DNA of 64,000 bases, from assembly GCF_004005815.1 (NCBI RefSeq), contig NZ_SACK01000002.1:806001-870000 (forward strand), given 5' to 3'. The notes below the pieces were generated by a model, which saw only the letters and a list, made by a program, of their open reading frames with translations, searched no databases and was not told the origin of the DNA. The stretch comes from Mucilaginibacter limnophilus (GTDB lineage Bacteria > Bacteroidota > Bacteroidia > Sphingobacteriales > Sphingobacteriaceae). Below, piece after piece: positions 35,805-45,068 of the stretch. The translations under genes and the position numbers were made by a program. Every line of letters begins with the position of its first letter. The first letter of the stretch is position 1.

Positions 35805-37412
35805 TTAAGGTTTGTAAGTCAATTCATTTAATTTGGGTACGTCGTACCTTGGTTTGATATCCTTAAGCTGTACCACTATACCCTTAGTATAGGCATTATG
35901 CTTAAAGTTCTCTATAATCTCGAGTACATCCGGATCGATGAACCTCGAATTTGATCCGTCGATAATCACGTCGCTGCTTTTTGGCAGGCTGGTAAGGGTT
36001 ACCTGTATGGCCGCCTTGTTCAGAAATGATACCTCTTCGGCAAGTTTTATGTGGATAACCTTTTTGCCGTTGTCGTCTTTCACTATCTGGTAGAAGTAGG
36101 GATTACGAAGGTTGGTATAAAGTATAAAGAAACCGCCCACAAACAAACCGATGCCTACGCCAATAAGCAGGTCGGTTAATACTACGGCTACAATAGTTAC
36201 CACAAACGGTATAAACTGCGGCAGGCCTTTGTGCCACATATGCTGGAACAGGCCTATGCGTGCCAGTTTATAACCTGTCATTAACAGTATGGCTGCCAGG
36301 CACGACAGCGGGATCAGATTAATAATTGCCGGTATAAACAGCAGCGACAGCAGCAGCAGGAAGCCATGCATTATAGCACTCATTTTGGTACGTGCGCCGG
36401 CGTTAACGTTTGCTGATGAACGTACGATAACCGCCGTCATAGGTAATCCTCCTAAAAAGCCGCTTATCAGGTTGCCGGTACCCTGGGCAATAAGTTCGCG
36501 GTTGGTTGGCGATATCCGTTTTATTGGGTCTATTTTATCAACCGCTTCAAGGCTCAGCAAACTTTCTAAACTGGCTACAAGCGCTATGGTACCTGCGGTT
36601 ATCCATATCTGTCCGCGCGTTATCTGGCTGAAGTCGGGCATTCGCAACAGTCCGAAAAACTCCGAAGCGCTGTTTACGCTGGGTATAGATACATACTGGT
36701 CTTTCTGCAAAGCGAAACCTGTACTGCTGAATACCGATGCCAGTATAACGCCGGCAATAACCACCAGCAATGGCGCCGGTACTATGGCCAGCTTTTTAAC
36801 CTTCGGCCAAAAAAGCATTATAGCAATTGATACCGAGGCGATAATTACCGCGCCATAGTTAATTTTTGATATGGCCACCATCAAACCTGAAAAGGTATTA
36901 TGCGTATCTGCCTGCGCGAAGCTCTCGTTGCCTTCGTAATCGGCATCATAGCCTACGGCATGCGGAAACTGTTTCATGATAAGGATGATACCGATGGCCG
37001 CCAGCATGCCTTCAATTACTGCCGAAGGGAAGTAATTGCCAATAATACCGGCCTTTATTATACCGAAGATAATTTGTATGCCGCCTGCTATCATCACACT
37101 TAGCAGGAAAGCTTCGTACGACCCAAGCGTGGCAATAGCGCTGAACACGATAGAGGTTAAACCTGCTGCCGGACCGGCCACACTCAACTGTGAGCCGCTG
37201 ACAGTGCCTACCACTATACCGCCTATAATACCGGTTAATAAACCAGCGAAAAGCGGCGCGCCCGATGCCAGCGCTATACCTAAACATAGCGGCAACGCCA
37301 CTAAAAATACCACTATACTGGCCGGAATATCCTTCTTAAGGTTTTTGGCCAGGAAATACTTTTTCACGTCAAAAAATCCATTAGCGTCGCCGCTATGATC
37401 GTGCTGAGTCAT
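35805..37412 (-). CDS. SulP family anion transporter with STAS domain (bicarbonate/sulfate type)
   Basis: The 535-residue transporter has 10-14 membrane segments. Conserved SulP parts are 'DIPASIVVFLVALPLCLGIALASGAPLFAGLLTGIIGG', 'SVAGPAAGLTSIV' and 'NRELIAQGTGNLISGFLGGLPMTAVIVRSSANVNAGARTKMSAI'. The C-terminal 110 residues are a STAS domain. SulP proteins move sulfate or bicarbonate; the downstream carbonic anhydrase favours bicarbonate. Confidence 0.93.
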   Translation of the reverse strand: MTQHDHSGDANGFFDVKKYFLAKNLKKDIPASIVVFLVALPLCLGIALASGAPLFAGLLTGIIGGIVVGTVSGSQLSVAGPAAGLTSIVFSAIATLGSYEAFLLSVMIAGGIQIIFGIIKAGIIGNYFPSAVIEGMLAAIGIILIMKQFPHAVGYDADYEGNESFAQADTHNTFSGLMVAISKINYGAVIIASVSIAIMLFWPKVKKLAIVPAPLLVVIAGVILASVFSSTGFALQKDQYVSIPSVNSASEFFGLLRMPDFSQITRGQIWITAGTIALVASLESLLSLEAVDKIDPIKRISPTNRELIAQGTGNLISGFLGGLPMTAVIVRSSANVNAGARTKMSAIMHGFLLLLSLLFIPAIINLIPLSCLAAILLMTGYKLARIGLFQHMWHKGLPQFIPFVVTIVAVVLTDLLIGVGIGLFVGGFFILYTNLRNPYFYQIVKDDNGKKVIHIKLAEEVSFLNKAAIQVTLTSLPKSSDVIIDGSNSRFIDPDVLEIIENFKHNAYTKGIVVQLKDIKPRYDVPKLNELTYKP

Positions 37413-37506
37413 AAATAATAAACTAAACTTTTAAGGTTGTTAAGATTCAAAGGGGGAATCTACCGGTATGTTAAGCCGGTAAAATATAAGGGGATAGAAA
37501 GGGGAA

Positions 37507-37839
37507 TTACGCGTTGGGCGGCGGGGTAGGTACTACCGGGTAGTAAACTTCATGATAGATCAGGCTTTCCTGATTATGCAGAATGTTTACCTCAATTAAG
37601 TGAATATTGTAGCGAACAAGGTGGGTGTAGTATTCATCAAAGGATTTTTTCTCTTTGAAATCCTCTTTATCAGGATTTTCCTTTTCTGATTTGGATTCGT
37701 TTTCCAGCTGCATAATTACAGCGTTAACCACCTTGTTATCCATTTGAAAAAGTACAGGCGCTATCGATATCACCATCTTCGAGAAGAAAATAGTGAGGAA
37801 AAGTATTGCTACCGATAACTTGAATGCCTTTGCCTTCAT
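37507..37839 (-). CDS. Small hypothetical membrane-anchored protein
   Basis: The 110-residue protein has one N-terminal membrane segment ('LSVAILFLTIFFSKMVISIAPVLF'), a charged Glu/Lys stretch and a proline-rich end (VVPTPPPNA). It precedes the SulP gene by 94 bp on the same strand. No family is recognised. Confidence 0.65.
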   Translation of the reverse strand: MKAKAFKLSVAILFLTIFFSKMVISIAPVLFQMDNKVVNAVIMQLENESKSEKENPDKEDFKEKKSFDEYYTHLVRYNIHLIEVNILHNQESLIYHEVYYPVVPTPPPNA

Positions 37840-37942
37840 CAGTTACAAATATATAAAAATTACTTTGGCAATATGTCAAGGCAAGATGTGCAGGTTTATC
37901 TTACATTTAAATTACTATTTTTAACGCACTAACACGCCAATT

Positions 37943-39484
37943 GTGAACGAAAAAATAAATATCCTACAACAAAAACAGGAGCAGGCCCTTGCGGGTGGCG
38001 GCAGAGCACGAATCGAAGCTCAGCATAAAAAAGGCAAACTGACAGCACGGGAACGACTTCATTTTTTACTCGATGAAGGCAGCTTTCAGGAAATAGGTAT
38101 GCTGGTTACCCACCGCTCGGCTGATTTTGGCATGGAGAAGGAAAAGTACCCCGGCGATGGCGTGGTTACCGGGTATGGTACCGTAAACGGCAGGTTAATA
38201 TATGTGTACTCGCAGGATTTTACTGTATTTGGGGGATCGCTTTCTGAAACCCATGCTGAAAAGATATGCAAAATAATGGACCTTGCTTTGAAGAACGGCG
38301 CGCCAATAATCGGACTCAATGATTCGGGCGGAGCGCGCATACAGGAAGGCGTAGTGTCCCTGGGCGGCTATGCTGATATATTTTACCGCAATACTTTGGC
38401 ATCCGGTGTAGTGCCACAGTTGTCGGCCATTATGGGGCCGTGCGCGGGCGGCGCCGTGTATTCGCCGGCCATAACCGATTTTATTTTGATGGTTGAAAAT
38501 ACCTCGTACATGTTTGTCACCGGCCCTAATGTGGTAAAAACGGTAACACATGAAGTAGTAACTTCTGAAGAACTTGGTGGCGCCACAACACATGCAACCA
38601 AATCGGGCGTCACGCATTTTGCTTGTGCCAACGAGATAGCCGCTATACAGCATATCAAACAATTGCTGAGTTACATGCCGCAGAATTGCGAGGATAAAGC
38701 ACCTGCTTTGCCTTACGAACCGGCTAACGAGCAGCGTCCTGCTTTAAACGATATCATGCCCGAAAATGCCTCGCAGCCGTATGATATGCGTGAGGTGATT
38801 ACAGAAGTGATTGACGAAGGCTCATTTTTAGAAGTGCATAAGGACTTCGCTGAGAACATAATTGTCGGCTTTGCCCGTTTGGCTGGCCGAAGCATAGGAA
38901 TAGTTGCCAACCAGCCGGCGTTTCTGGCCGGTGTGCTGGATATCCACTCATCAACCAAAGGCGCACGCTTTATACGTTTTTGCGACAGCTTTAATATTCC
39001 GTTGCTGATATTTGAGGATGTGCCAGGCTTTTTGCCTGGTACCGACCAGGAGTGGAACGCCATAATAACCAATGGAGCTAAACTGCTTTACGCTTTTTGC
39101 GAAGCAACCGTACCGCGCGTCACCGTTATTACGCGTAAGGCTTATGGCGGTGCGTATGATGTGATGAATTCAAAACACATTGGCGCAGATATGAACTTCG
39201 CCTGGCCGTCTGCAGAAATAGCCGTAATGGGCGCGAAAGGGGCTGCGGAGATCATTTTTAAGCGGGAAATCAGCGAAGCGGAAGATAAAGAAGCAAAATG
39301 GCAGGAAAAAGAACAGCTTTATTCTCAAATTTTCGCCAACCCGTACCGTGCCGCCGAGCGTGGTTTTATTGACGAAGTGATTGAGCCTGCTGATACCCGC
39401 GCTAAGCTTATTAACGCGTTTAAAATGCTGGAAAATAAGGTTGTGAATAATCCGAGGAAAAAGCACGGGAATATACCGTTGTAA
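37943..39484 (+). CDS. Acyl-CoA carboxylase carboxyltransferase subunit (propionyl-CoA/methylmalonyl-CoA type)
   Basis: The 513-residue biotin-dependent carboxyltransferase moves CO2 between carboxybiotin and an acyl-CoA. Two crotonase-like halves are present: N-half '[26 protein letters not shown]' and '[33 protein letters not shown]'; C-half '[34 protein letters not shown]' and '[40 protein letters not shown]'. It starts at a GTG. No biotin carboxylase or carrier subunit is adjacent. Confidence 0.94.
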   Translation: MNEKINILQQKQEQALAGGGRARIEAQHKKGKLTARERLHFLLDEGSFQEIGMLVTHRSADFGMEKEKYPGDGVVTGYGTVNGRLIYVYSQDFTVFGGSLSETHAEKICKIMDLALKNGAPIIGLNDSGGARIQEGVVSLGGYADIFYRNTLASGVVPQLSAIMGPCAGGAVYSPAITDFILMVENTSYMFVTGPNVVKTVTHEVVTSEELGGATTHATKSGVTHFACANEIAAIQHIKQLLSYMPQNCEDKAPALPYEPANEQRPALNDIMPENASQPYDMREVITEVIDEGSFLEVHKDFAENIIVGFARLAGRSIGIVANQPAFLAGVLDIHSSTKGARFIRFCDSFNIPLLIFEDVPGFLPGTDQEWNAIITNGAKLLYAFCEATVPRVTVITRKAYGGAYDVMNSKHIGADMNFAWPSAEIAVMGAKGAAEIIFKREISEAEDKEAKWQEKEQLYSQIFANPYRAAERGFIDEVIEPADTRAKLINAFKMLENKVVNNPRKKHGNIPL

Positions 39485-39828
39485 AAGCACCACATGTCAT
39501 GCAGAATTTGTTTAAGCATCTCTCAAGCAATGTAAGGGTATTATTGGAATGACTTGTGCTGTATCAATGCCAGTGGATGTTACTTTTTCTTTTGCCGGAA
39601 AAGATTTCTATGCATAATCAAGATAAAGTAAAAGAATATTCTTTGATAAAAGGCCTGCAGGCGTATGAGCAGAAAGCTCGTCCCGAAGGGAACGCCCTGT
39701 TAGTGATTGGTGATTAGAGAATTGTAGATAATGTAATAACTTTTAACTTCTTTGTGTGCTTTTTACACCCCTTATACGAAACTAAATTGTAACAAACCTG
39801 TAAAATAGTTATAGTAGTTGCGTTGGCG
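39485..39828. other. Intergenic region with degenerate repeats
   Basis: 403 bp separate the carboxylase from pdhB. It holds fragments like the dispersed repeats (gtcatgcagaatttg at 39497; gttactttttctttt at 39580; gattggtgattagaga at 39706). No gene is supported. The last 60 bp contain the pdhB promoter. Confidence 0.45.
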
Positions 39829-39858
39829 TTGAATTTCAAACATTATGCGTTATATTTG
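39829..39858 (+). promoter_or_regulatory. Housekeeping promoter of pdhB (TTG-N19-TATATTTG)
   Basis: -33 TTG at 39829-39831 and -7 box TATATTTG at 39851-39858 with the exact 19-bp Bacteroidota spacing. The leader before the ATG would be about 24 nt. Confidence 0.8.
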
Positions 39859-39887
39859 CGTCCGTAAAAAATCACTTTTATAGTAAA

Positions 39888-40871
39888 ATGAGAGAAATAC
39901 AGTTCAGAGAAGCGCTTCGCGAGGCAATGCAGGAAGAAATGCGCAAAGACGAAACCATATACCTGATGGGTGAAGAGGTTGCCGAATATAACGGTGCCTA
40001 TAAAGTTAGCCAGGGTATGCTTGATGAGTTTGGCGCCAAACGTGTAATTGATACGCCTATTTCTGAATTGGGCTTTGCAGGTATCGGTATAGGTTCGGCC
40101 ATGAACGGTTTAAAACCTATCATCGAGTTTATGACCTTCAACTTCTCACTTGTAGCTATCGACCAGGTGATAAATGCCGCTGCCAAAATGATGAGCATGA
40201 GCGGTGGACAATTTTCAGTGCCTATCGTTTTTCGCGGTCCAACCGGTAACGCAGGTATGCTTAGCTCACAGCATAGCCAGTGTTTCGAAAACTGGTATGC
40301 CAACTGTCCGGGCTTGAAAGTGGTTGTTCCATCAAACCCTTACGACGCAAAAGGCCTTTTAAAATCAGCTATACTAGATCCGGATCCGGTTATCTTCATG
40401 GAATCTGAATTGATGTACGGTGATAAGGGTGAAGTGCCTGAAGAAACTTACTATATTGAAATAGGTAAAGCAAAAGTTACCCGCGAAGGTACCGACGTTA
40501 CTTTAGTTGGCTTTGGTAAGATAATGAAAGTGGTTAACGCCGCTGCCGAAGAATTGGCTAAAGAAGGTATCAACGCTGAAGTTATCGACCTGCGCACTGT
40601 TCGCCCTATTGATTACGCTACTGTAATTGAATCAGTTAAAAAAACAAACCGTATGGTATTTGTTGAAGAAAGCTGGCCGTTAGGTTCAATTGCTACCGAA
40701 GTTGCGTTTAAAGTACAAAAAGACGCGTTTGATTACCTTGATGCGCCAATACAACGTATTATGGGTGGCGACGTGCCGCTGCCATACGCGCCAACCTTAA
40801 TTCAAGAGTACCTGCCAAACGCCGAAAAAGTGGTTAAAGCGGTTAAAGAAGTAATGTACGTTACTAAGTAA
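39888..40871 (+). CDS. pdhB: Pyruvate dehydrogenase E1 component subunit beta
   Basis: The 327-residue beta chain of the alpha2beta2 E1 decarboxylates pyruvate with thiamine diphosphate. Visible parts are 'YLMGEEVAEYNGAYKVSQGMLDEFGAKRVIDTPISELGFAGIGIGSAM', 'FRGPTGNAGMLSSQHSQCFENWYA' and the ordered C-terminal domain 'EVIDLRTVRPIDYATVIESVKKTNRMVFVEESWPLG'. The alpha and E2 genes are not in the window. It has its own strong promoter and terminator. Confidence 0.96.
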   Translation: MREIQFREALREAMQEEMRKDETIYLMGEEVAEYNGAYKVSQGMLDEFGAKRVIDTPISELGFAGIGIGSAMNGLKPIIEFMTFNFSLVAIDQVINAAAKMMSMSGGQFSVPIVFRGPTGNAGMLSSQHSQCFENWYANCPGLKVVVPSNPYDAKGLLKSAILDPDPVIFMESELMYGDKGEVPEETYYIEIGKAKVTREGTDVTLVGFGKIMKVVNAAAEELAKEGINAEVIDLRTVRPIDYATVIESVKKTNRMVFVEESWPLGSIATEVAFKVQKDAFDYLDAPIQRIMGGDVPLPYAPTLIQEYLPNAEKVVKAVKEVMYVTK

Positions 40872-40883
40872 CAATACTATAAA

Positions 40884-40930
40884 ACAATAAAGACCTGTTG
40901 GTTAACCAGCAGGGCTTTATTGTTTTATAA
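40884..40930 (+). terminator. Terminator after pdhB
   Basis: 20-nt arms (acaataaagacctgttggtt and near-complement) fold into one long hairpin with one mismatch and one wobble pair. Confidence 0.85.
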
Positions 40931-40990
40931 AGAATTTATAATATCAGGTAAACAGGCGAGTCTATTCAAATTTACCTGTTTAATAATGAC

Positions 40991-41206
40991 TTAAAGGCGG
41001 TTATTGTCAATATTAACCAAAGCTTTTTTAAGTGTAAAAACCACATATTTCCTGTCGCGGTTAACCAGCTCCATTATTCGGGTTATCAGTGCATCTTCCT
41101 GCCCTTCCGTATACTGCAGTTCATCATCGGTAAGACGGTTATACTTGCGCTGCAATTTGATTTTTACGCGTTCCCAATCTTTACTGCTAATGCTTATTTC
41201 GGCCAT
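40991..41206 (-). CDS. Small CsbD-like protein
   Basis: The 71-residue acidic/basic protein 'WERVKIKLQRKYNRLTDDELQYTEGQEDALITRIMELV' follows the CsbD pattern (W..K.K....LTDD.L....G..D.L...I). CsbD proteins are stress-induced and of unknown action. An exact TAnnTTTG box (TATTTTTG, plus coordinates 41223-41230) precedes the ATG. Confidence 0.72.
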   Translation of the reverse strand: MAEISISSKDWERVKIKLQRKYNRLTDDELQYTEGQEDALITRIMELVNRDRKYVVFTLKKALVNIDNNRL

Positions 41207-41339
41207 TTTATGTGTTTTGATGCAAAAATATAAAAAACTACTAATTAGTACGTTTTATATGTGACAACACAAAATGGTTAAACCATTGTTAAATATGGTA
41301 CTCTAAACCAATGTTAAACCATAATATTCACAACAACAA

Positions 41340-41918
41340 ATGAAAAAGTATCTTTTATGTATTACAATGCTGGTTGCCGGCGCTATAAGTGCAAAGGCCC
41401 AGGTTACAGTTGGCGCCAAAGCAGGTGTTAACTTTTCAAAAATTAATGCTGATAATGTAGATGAATCATCTATTACAGGTTATCAGATAGGCGCTTTCGC
41501 ACGTTTAGGTAGCGACTGGTATTTTCAGCCCGAACTATACCTGGCCAGCAGCGGCGGTAAATTTAAAACCGAAGACAATAACAATACGGTTACTGTTGAC
41601 GGCAAGGTTAAGTTTACAACCCTTAACGTGCCGTTACTGATAGGCAAAACCTTTGGCAGCGAAGACCTGAATTTACGTTTAAATGCAGGCCCCGTTTATA
41701 CCTATATTATGGATGATAACCGTAACCTTGGTGGTAACATAAGCGACGCGTTTAACAACTACAAAAGCAGCGCATTAGGCTACCAGGTTGGCGGTGGTAT
41801 TGACGTAGGTAAGATCAGCATCGACCTACGTTATGAAGGCGGCTTAACCAAGGTGAACGATTATTTTGATCAGCGGCAAAACTTATGGTCGTTGGCGGTA
41901 GGCTTTAAGATTTTCTAA
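41340..41918 (+). CDS. PorT-type outer-membrane beta-barrel protein
   Basis: The 192-residue protein has a signal peptide cut after AKA (residue 20). Eight or so amphipathic strands begin with 'VTVGAKAGVNFSKI', pass 'FQPELYLASSGGKFK' and 'TTLNVPLLIGKTFG', and end in the aromatic 'LWSLAVGFKIF' with terminal Phe needed for barrel assembly. It is the OMP_b-brl_2/PorT family. The role is unknown. Confidence 0.88.
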   Translation: MKKYLLCITMLVAGAISAKAQVTVGAKAGVNFSKINADNVDESSITGYQIGAFARLGSDWYFQPELYLASSGGKFKTEDNNNTVTVDGKVKFTTLNVPLLIGKTFGSEDLNLRLNAGPVYTYIMDDNRNLGGNISDAFNNYKSSALGYQVGGGIDVGKISIDLRYEGGLTKVNDYFDQRQNLWSLAVGFKIF

Positions 41919-41942
41919 GCTTAATTTATTGTATTGAGAAAT

Positions 41943-41970
41943 CCCGGTCAAAAAAAGGCCGGGGTTTTTG
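41943..41970 (+). terminator. Terminator after the PorT-type gene
   Basis: Stem cccggtc/ggccggg with an A-rich loop, then gggtttttgg. Confidence 0.75.
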
Positions 41971-41994
41971 GTTTATACCCAAATGTACGAAACT

Positions 41995-42029
41995 GTTCGT
42001 TTTCGAACGGATTTGTAACGCATCCGAAC
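41995..42029 (+). promoter_or_regulatory. Palindromic upstream activator sites GTTCG-N4-CGAAC
   Basis: A perfect 14-bp palindrome gttcgttttcgaac (41995-42008) is followed 20 bp centre-to-centre by a half-conserved copy ending ccgaac (42015-42029). They lie 55-90 bp before a sigma-54-like promoter, the usual place for enhancer-binding-protein sites. Confidence 0.5.
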
Positions 42030-42083
42030 GGATAAGTTTATTAAATTTATTATAATTATCAATAAATCAATTGATTATGTGTT

Positions 42084-42098
42084 TGGCATGTGATTGGC
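42084..42098 (+). promoter_or_regulatory. Sigma-54-type promoter TGGCATGTGATTGGC
   Basis: GG of TGGC and GC of TGGC sit at the required 10-bp separation. Only two of ten fixed positions differ from TGGCACG-N4-TTGC. The predicted start near 42110 leaves a leader of about 16 nt before the permease ATG at 42126. Confidence 0.55.
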
Positions 42099-42125
42099 GT
42101 AACAGCTTTACAAACCAAGCTGATC

Positions 42126-44525
42126 ATGATCAAAAATTACCTGCTTATTGCATTAAGGAACATCCGCAAAAACACCGTATTCTCTTTTATCAACATATTA
42201 GGCCTTGCCATAGGCATGGCAGCCTGTCTGCTTATTATTCAATATGTAATTTACGAACTGAGCTACGATGATTTCCAAACAAAAAAGGAAAGGATCTATC
42301 GTGTTCATCAGGACCGTTACGATCAGGGTAAGCTAAGTACGCGCTGGGCGGCAGGAGCTTTTGCGGCGGGTAACGCTTTTAAAAACGCTTTTCCTGAGAT
42401 AGAAGACTTTGTAAAGGTCGTATCAGACAGGCCTGCGCTGGCTAAGCAGGATGATAGGAAATTAAAGATTGAAAAGGTGGCTTATGCAAGTCCTGCATTT
42501 TTTAAAGTGTTTTCTTATCAGTTGCTAAGCGGTGACGCAGGTACGGCATTGACAGAACCAAACAGCATTGTAATATCAGAAACAACAGCTAAAAATTTGT
42601 TTGGCACTATCGATGTAACGGATAAAAGCCTGATGCTTGATAATGAAAGGCTGTTTAAAATAACCGGGGTTTTTAAGGATTTTCCTAAAAATACGCACTT
42701 GAAGCTGGACATGATAAAATCATACAGCACTTTCACTAAGGATAACGGCGACTACGATGTTGATAATGCATGGTACAATGATGGTTGCCTTACCTACCTG
42801 TTGTTAAAGCCCGGTACCAACATAAAAGCGCTTGAAGCCAAGTTTCCGCCGCTTGTTAAAAAAGCTTATGATAATCCAAATATCAGCGCGGTTTATACAT
42901 TGATGCCGCTTACAGATATTCACCTGTATTCGCACCTGATGATGGAAGCCGAGCCAAACGGCGACGGTAACTCGGTTTATCTGTTGCTTGGTATCGCCAT
43001 ATTTGTTATTGTAATAGCCTGGATAAATTACATTAACCTTGCAACAGCCCGCGGCATCAGTCGTGCCCGTGAGGTGGGTGTGCGTAAAACGCTTGGTTCG
43101 GCAAAAAGCCAGCTTGTTACTCAGTTTATGCTTGAGGCAGCTGTATTAAACGGTTTGGCTGTTTTACTGGCTGTTATTATAATCGGTTTGTTTTTACCTG
43201 CTTTTTCAAAAATATCAGGGCAGGATATCAGCCTCACGCTGCTGATCAATCCATGGTTTTGGGCGGCCGTTACCGGGATATTTGTTGCGGGTACCTTCTT
43301 TTCAGGATTTTATCCGGCACTTGTGCTATCAGGCTTTAAAGTTGTATCGGTAATAAAAGGCAAGCTTACCTCATCGCCCAAAGGCATTGTATTGCGTCAG
43401 GGGATGGTTGTTTTCCAGTTCGCGGCATCAATTTTTCTGCTCATCGGCTCGCTAACCGTTTACAGGCAGATACAATATATGCAGCAGCAAAAATTGGGTG
43501 TTAATATTGATCAAACCCTCGTTATTAAAGCGCCATTGGCTAAGGTGGATTCGTTTTACCGCAGCATGAGCACCTTTAAGCAGGAGAGTTTGAAACAGCC
43601 CGGGGTTAAAAGCATTACGGTATCAACCACCATCCCCGGGCAGCCGGTTAACTGGAATGCCGGCGGCATAAAGTTAGTTGGTGCTGATAATAAAGATGCG
43701 CAACAATACCGCGTAATAGGCGCCGACGAAGATTACCTGGAAGCTTACGGATTGAAAATGATTTCCGGTCGTAAATTTTCAAAAAAATATACCAATGAAA
43801 ATAAGAACGTTGTGTTCAATAAGTCGGCTGTGAAGTTATTGGGGCTGAATAGTCCGGCGGAAGCTATTGGCAAGCGCATCGAGTTTTGGGGCGAAACTTA
43901 TACCATAATAGGCGTTACTGAAGATTTTCACCAGCAATCGTTAAAAGAAACGTTTGACGCGCAGATATTCCGTTGTATACCTGATGTTAGGGGCGATGTG
44001 TCGGTTAAAGTAAACCAGGCGCAGGTAACGCAGGCTATAGCGGCGCTGAAGCAAAACTGGAAAGAGTTCTTCCCTGATGATCAGTTCGATTACTTCTTTC
44101 TGGATGAGCATTTCAATCAACAATATAAGGCTGATCAGCGCTTCGGGCAGGTGTTCGGGCTGTTTACCATCATCGCCATTTTTGTAGCATGTTTAGGATT
44201 ATTCGGTTTGGTATCGTTCACCATTGTACAACGCACTAAAGAAATAGGTATACGTAAAGTATTAGGCGCTTCAGTAAATAACATCCTGCAATTGCTTTAT
44301 AAAGATTTTGCCCTGCTTATATTAATCGCCTTCGTTATATCTGCACCGCTTGGCTGGTATGCCATTAACCAGTGGCTGCAGGGGTATGCGTTCCGTATTG
44401 GCATAAGCTGGGTATTGTTTGCCGTGCCTTTTGTAGTAGTTGCCCTTATAGCTATGGCCACTGTATCATTATTAACCGTTAAAGCAGCGTTTATGAACCC
44501 GGTTAAAAGCCTGAAAGTAGAATAA
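42126..44525 (+). CDS. FtsX/MacB-type ABC transporter permease
   Basis: About 799 residues from MIKNYLLIALRNIRKNTVFS, the typical start. Four membrane segments at each half of a duplicated architecture: an early anchor (20-42), an extracytoplasmic MacB-PCD domain, then 'AIFVIVIAWINYINLATARGISRAREVGVRKTLGSAKSQLVTQF'. A second periplasmic domain is followed by the matching 'VACLGLFGLVSFTIVQRTKEIGIRKVLGASVNNILQLLYKDF'. No ATPase gene is adjacent. It may export peptides or lipids, or act in envelope stress. It is driven from a sigma-54-like promoter with palindromic upstream sites. Confidence 0.93.
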   Translation: MIKNYLLIALRNIRKNTVFSFINILGLAIGMAACLLIIQYVIYELSYDDFQTKKERIYRVHQDRYDQGKLSTRWAAGAFAAGNAFKNAFPEIEDFVKVVSDRPALAKQDDRKLKIEKVAYASPAFFKVFSYQLLSGDAGTALTEPNSIVISETTAKNLFGTIDVTDKSLMLDNERLFKITGVFKDFPKNTHLKLDMIKSYSTFTKDNGDYDVDNAWYNDGCLTYLLLKPGTNIKALEAKFPPLVKKAYDNPNISAVYTLMPLTDIHLYSHLMMEAEPNGDGNSVYLLLGIAIFVIVIAWINYINLATARGISRAREVGVRKTLGSAKSQLVTQFMLEAAVLNGLAVLLAVIIIGLFLPAFSKISGQDISLTLLINPWFWAAVTGIFVAGTFFSGFYPALVLSGFKVVSVIKGKLTSSPKGIVLRQGMVVFQFAASIFLLIGSLTVYRQIQYMQQQKLGVNIDQTLVIKAPLAKVDSFYRSMSTFKQESLKQPGVKSITVSTTIPGQPVNWNAGGIKLVGADNKDAQQYRVIGADEDYLEAYGLKMISGRKFSKKYTNENKNVVFNKSAVKLLGLNSPAEAIGKRIEFWGETYTIIGVTEDFHQQSLKETFDAQIFRCIPDVRGDVSVKVNQAQVTQAIAALKQNWKEFFPDDQFDYFFLDEHFNQQYKADQRFGQVFGLFTIIAIFVACLGLFGLVSFTIVQRTKEIGIRKVLGASVNNILQLLYKDFALLILIAFVISAPLGWYAINQWLQGYAFRIGISWVLFAVPFVVVALIAMATVSLLTVKAAFMNPVKSLKVE

Positions 44526-44558
44526 ATAATTTGTTAATTTAGTTAATAGTGCATGTTA

Positions 44559-44590
44559 AAGCGACGGTGGTTCCGTCGCTTTTTTGTTTT
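44559..44590 (+). terminator. Terminator after the ABC permease
   Basis: 9-bp stem aagcgacgg/ccgtcgctt followed by ttttgttttt. Confidence 0.9.
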
Positions 44591-44651
44591 TACTAAGGTA
44601 ATCGCGACTTGTTTTGGCATGACCAACCCCCAATTCAACTTCAAGGGCAAG

Positions 44652-44780
44652 AATCAGTGAAATCCTAAAATCACACAAATCAGAGGTTCAGACAGTCGCG
44701 TTAGGGATGGAAACGGATACCGGCCATGTGCTCAAGGCCTGCGCAGTATGAGTGTACAGCCCGGCCCGCAGGGAACTCCC
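44652..44780. repeat. Long dispersed repeat, copy 1 (direct)
   Basis: The segment with aatcagtgaaatcc, ggttcagacagtcgcgtta, cggataccggcc and gtatgag..agcccggccc is matched block by block by the reverse complement of 45859-46000. A short echo of its first part is at 44790-44835. It forms most of the gap after the permease gene. Confidence 0.7.
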
Positions 44781-44865
44781 TTATCAAAAAAATAAATCAG
44801 CGAAATCAAAAAATCACATCAATCAGCGGTTCAGAAAATATCAAGGTCAAAAAACCTTATAAAAC

Positions 44866-44894
44866 AGCAAAGCCCCTGATGGGCAGGGGCCTTT
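44866..44894 (-). terminator. Terminator of the tRNA-like array
   Basis: 7-bp perfect stem gcccctg/caggggc extended by A-T pairs. On the minus strand it is followed by ttgctgttttat. It lies 35 bp past the 3' end of the second tRNA-like gene. Confidence 0.7.
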
Positions 44895-44928
44895 ACTAAC
44901 CAATTATAAACCTAAATTATGAGAAGAG

Positions 44929-45043
44929 CTGTAGGAGAAGGAGTCGAACCTTCACGGAGTGGTTATTTTATTGCTAAAGTTTCCCAATTTCTCCGCCACC
45001 GCGACAAGGAGGTGTGTCTGCCAAAAATTTCACCATCCTACAG
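44929..45043 (-). tRNA. tRNA-like RNA A (tRNA-Leu-type D arm, long variable arm, anticodon position GUC)
   Basis: Read on the minus strand, an acceptor stem of 7-8 bp (ctgtagga/tcctacag) closes the molecule. The D arm GTGAAATTTTTGGCAGACAC matches class II tRNA-Leu but has three extra T. The T arm is GAAGG-TTCGACT-CCTTC. The anticodon arm reads CCTCC-TTGTCGC-GGTGG with a T-T mismatch, giving GUC where an Asp anticodon would be. The variable region is about 40 nt: a CGGAG/CTCCG stem topped by TTTA-GCAA-TAAA. No CCA is encoded. It is related to RNA B 25 bp upstream. Whether it is charged or decodes is unknown. Confidence 0.55.
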
Positions 45044-45068
45044 TATTGTATCCTGAGCCATCAGGATG

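Noticed and set aside
37440..37506. Terminator between the small membrane gene and SulP
   Set aside because: A taccgg/ccggta hairpin exists but lacks a T-run on the minus strand, so it is not convincing.
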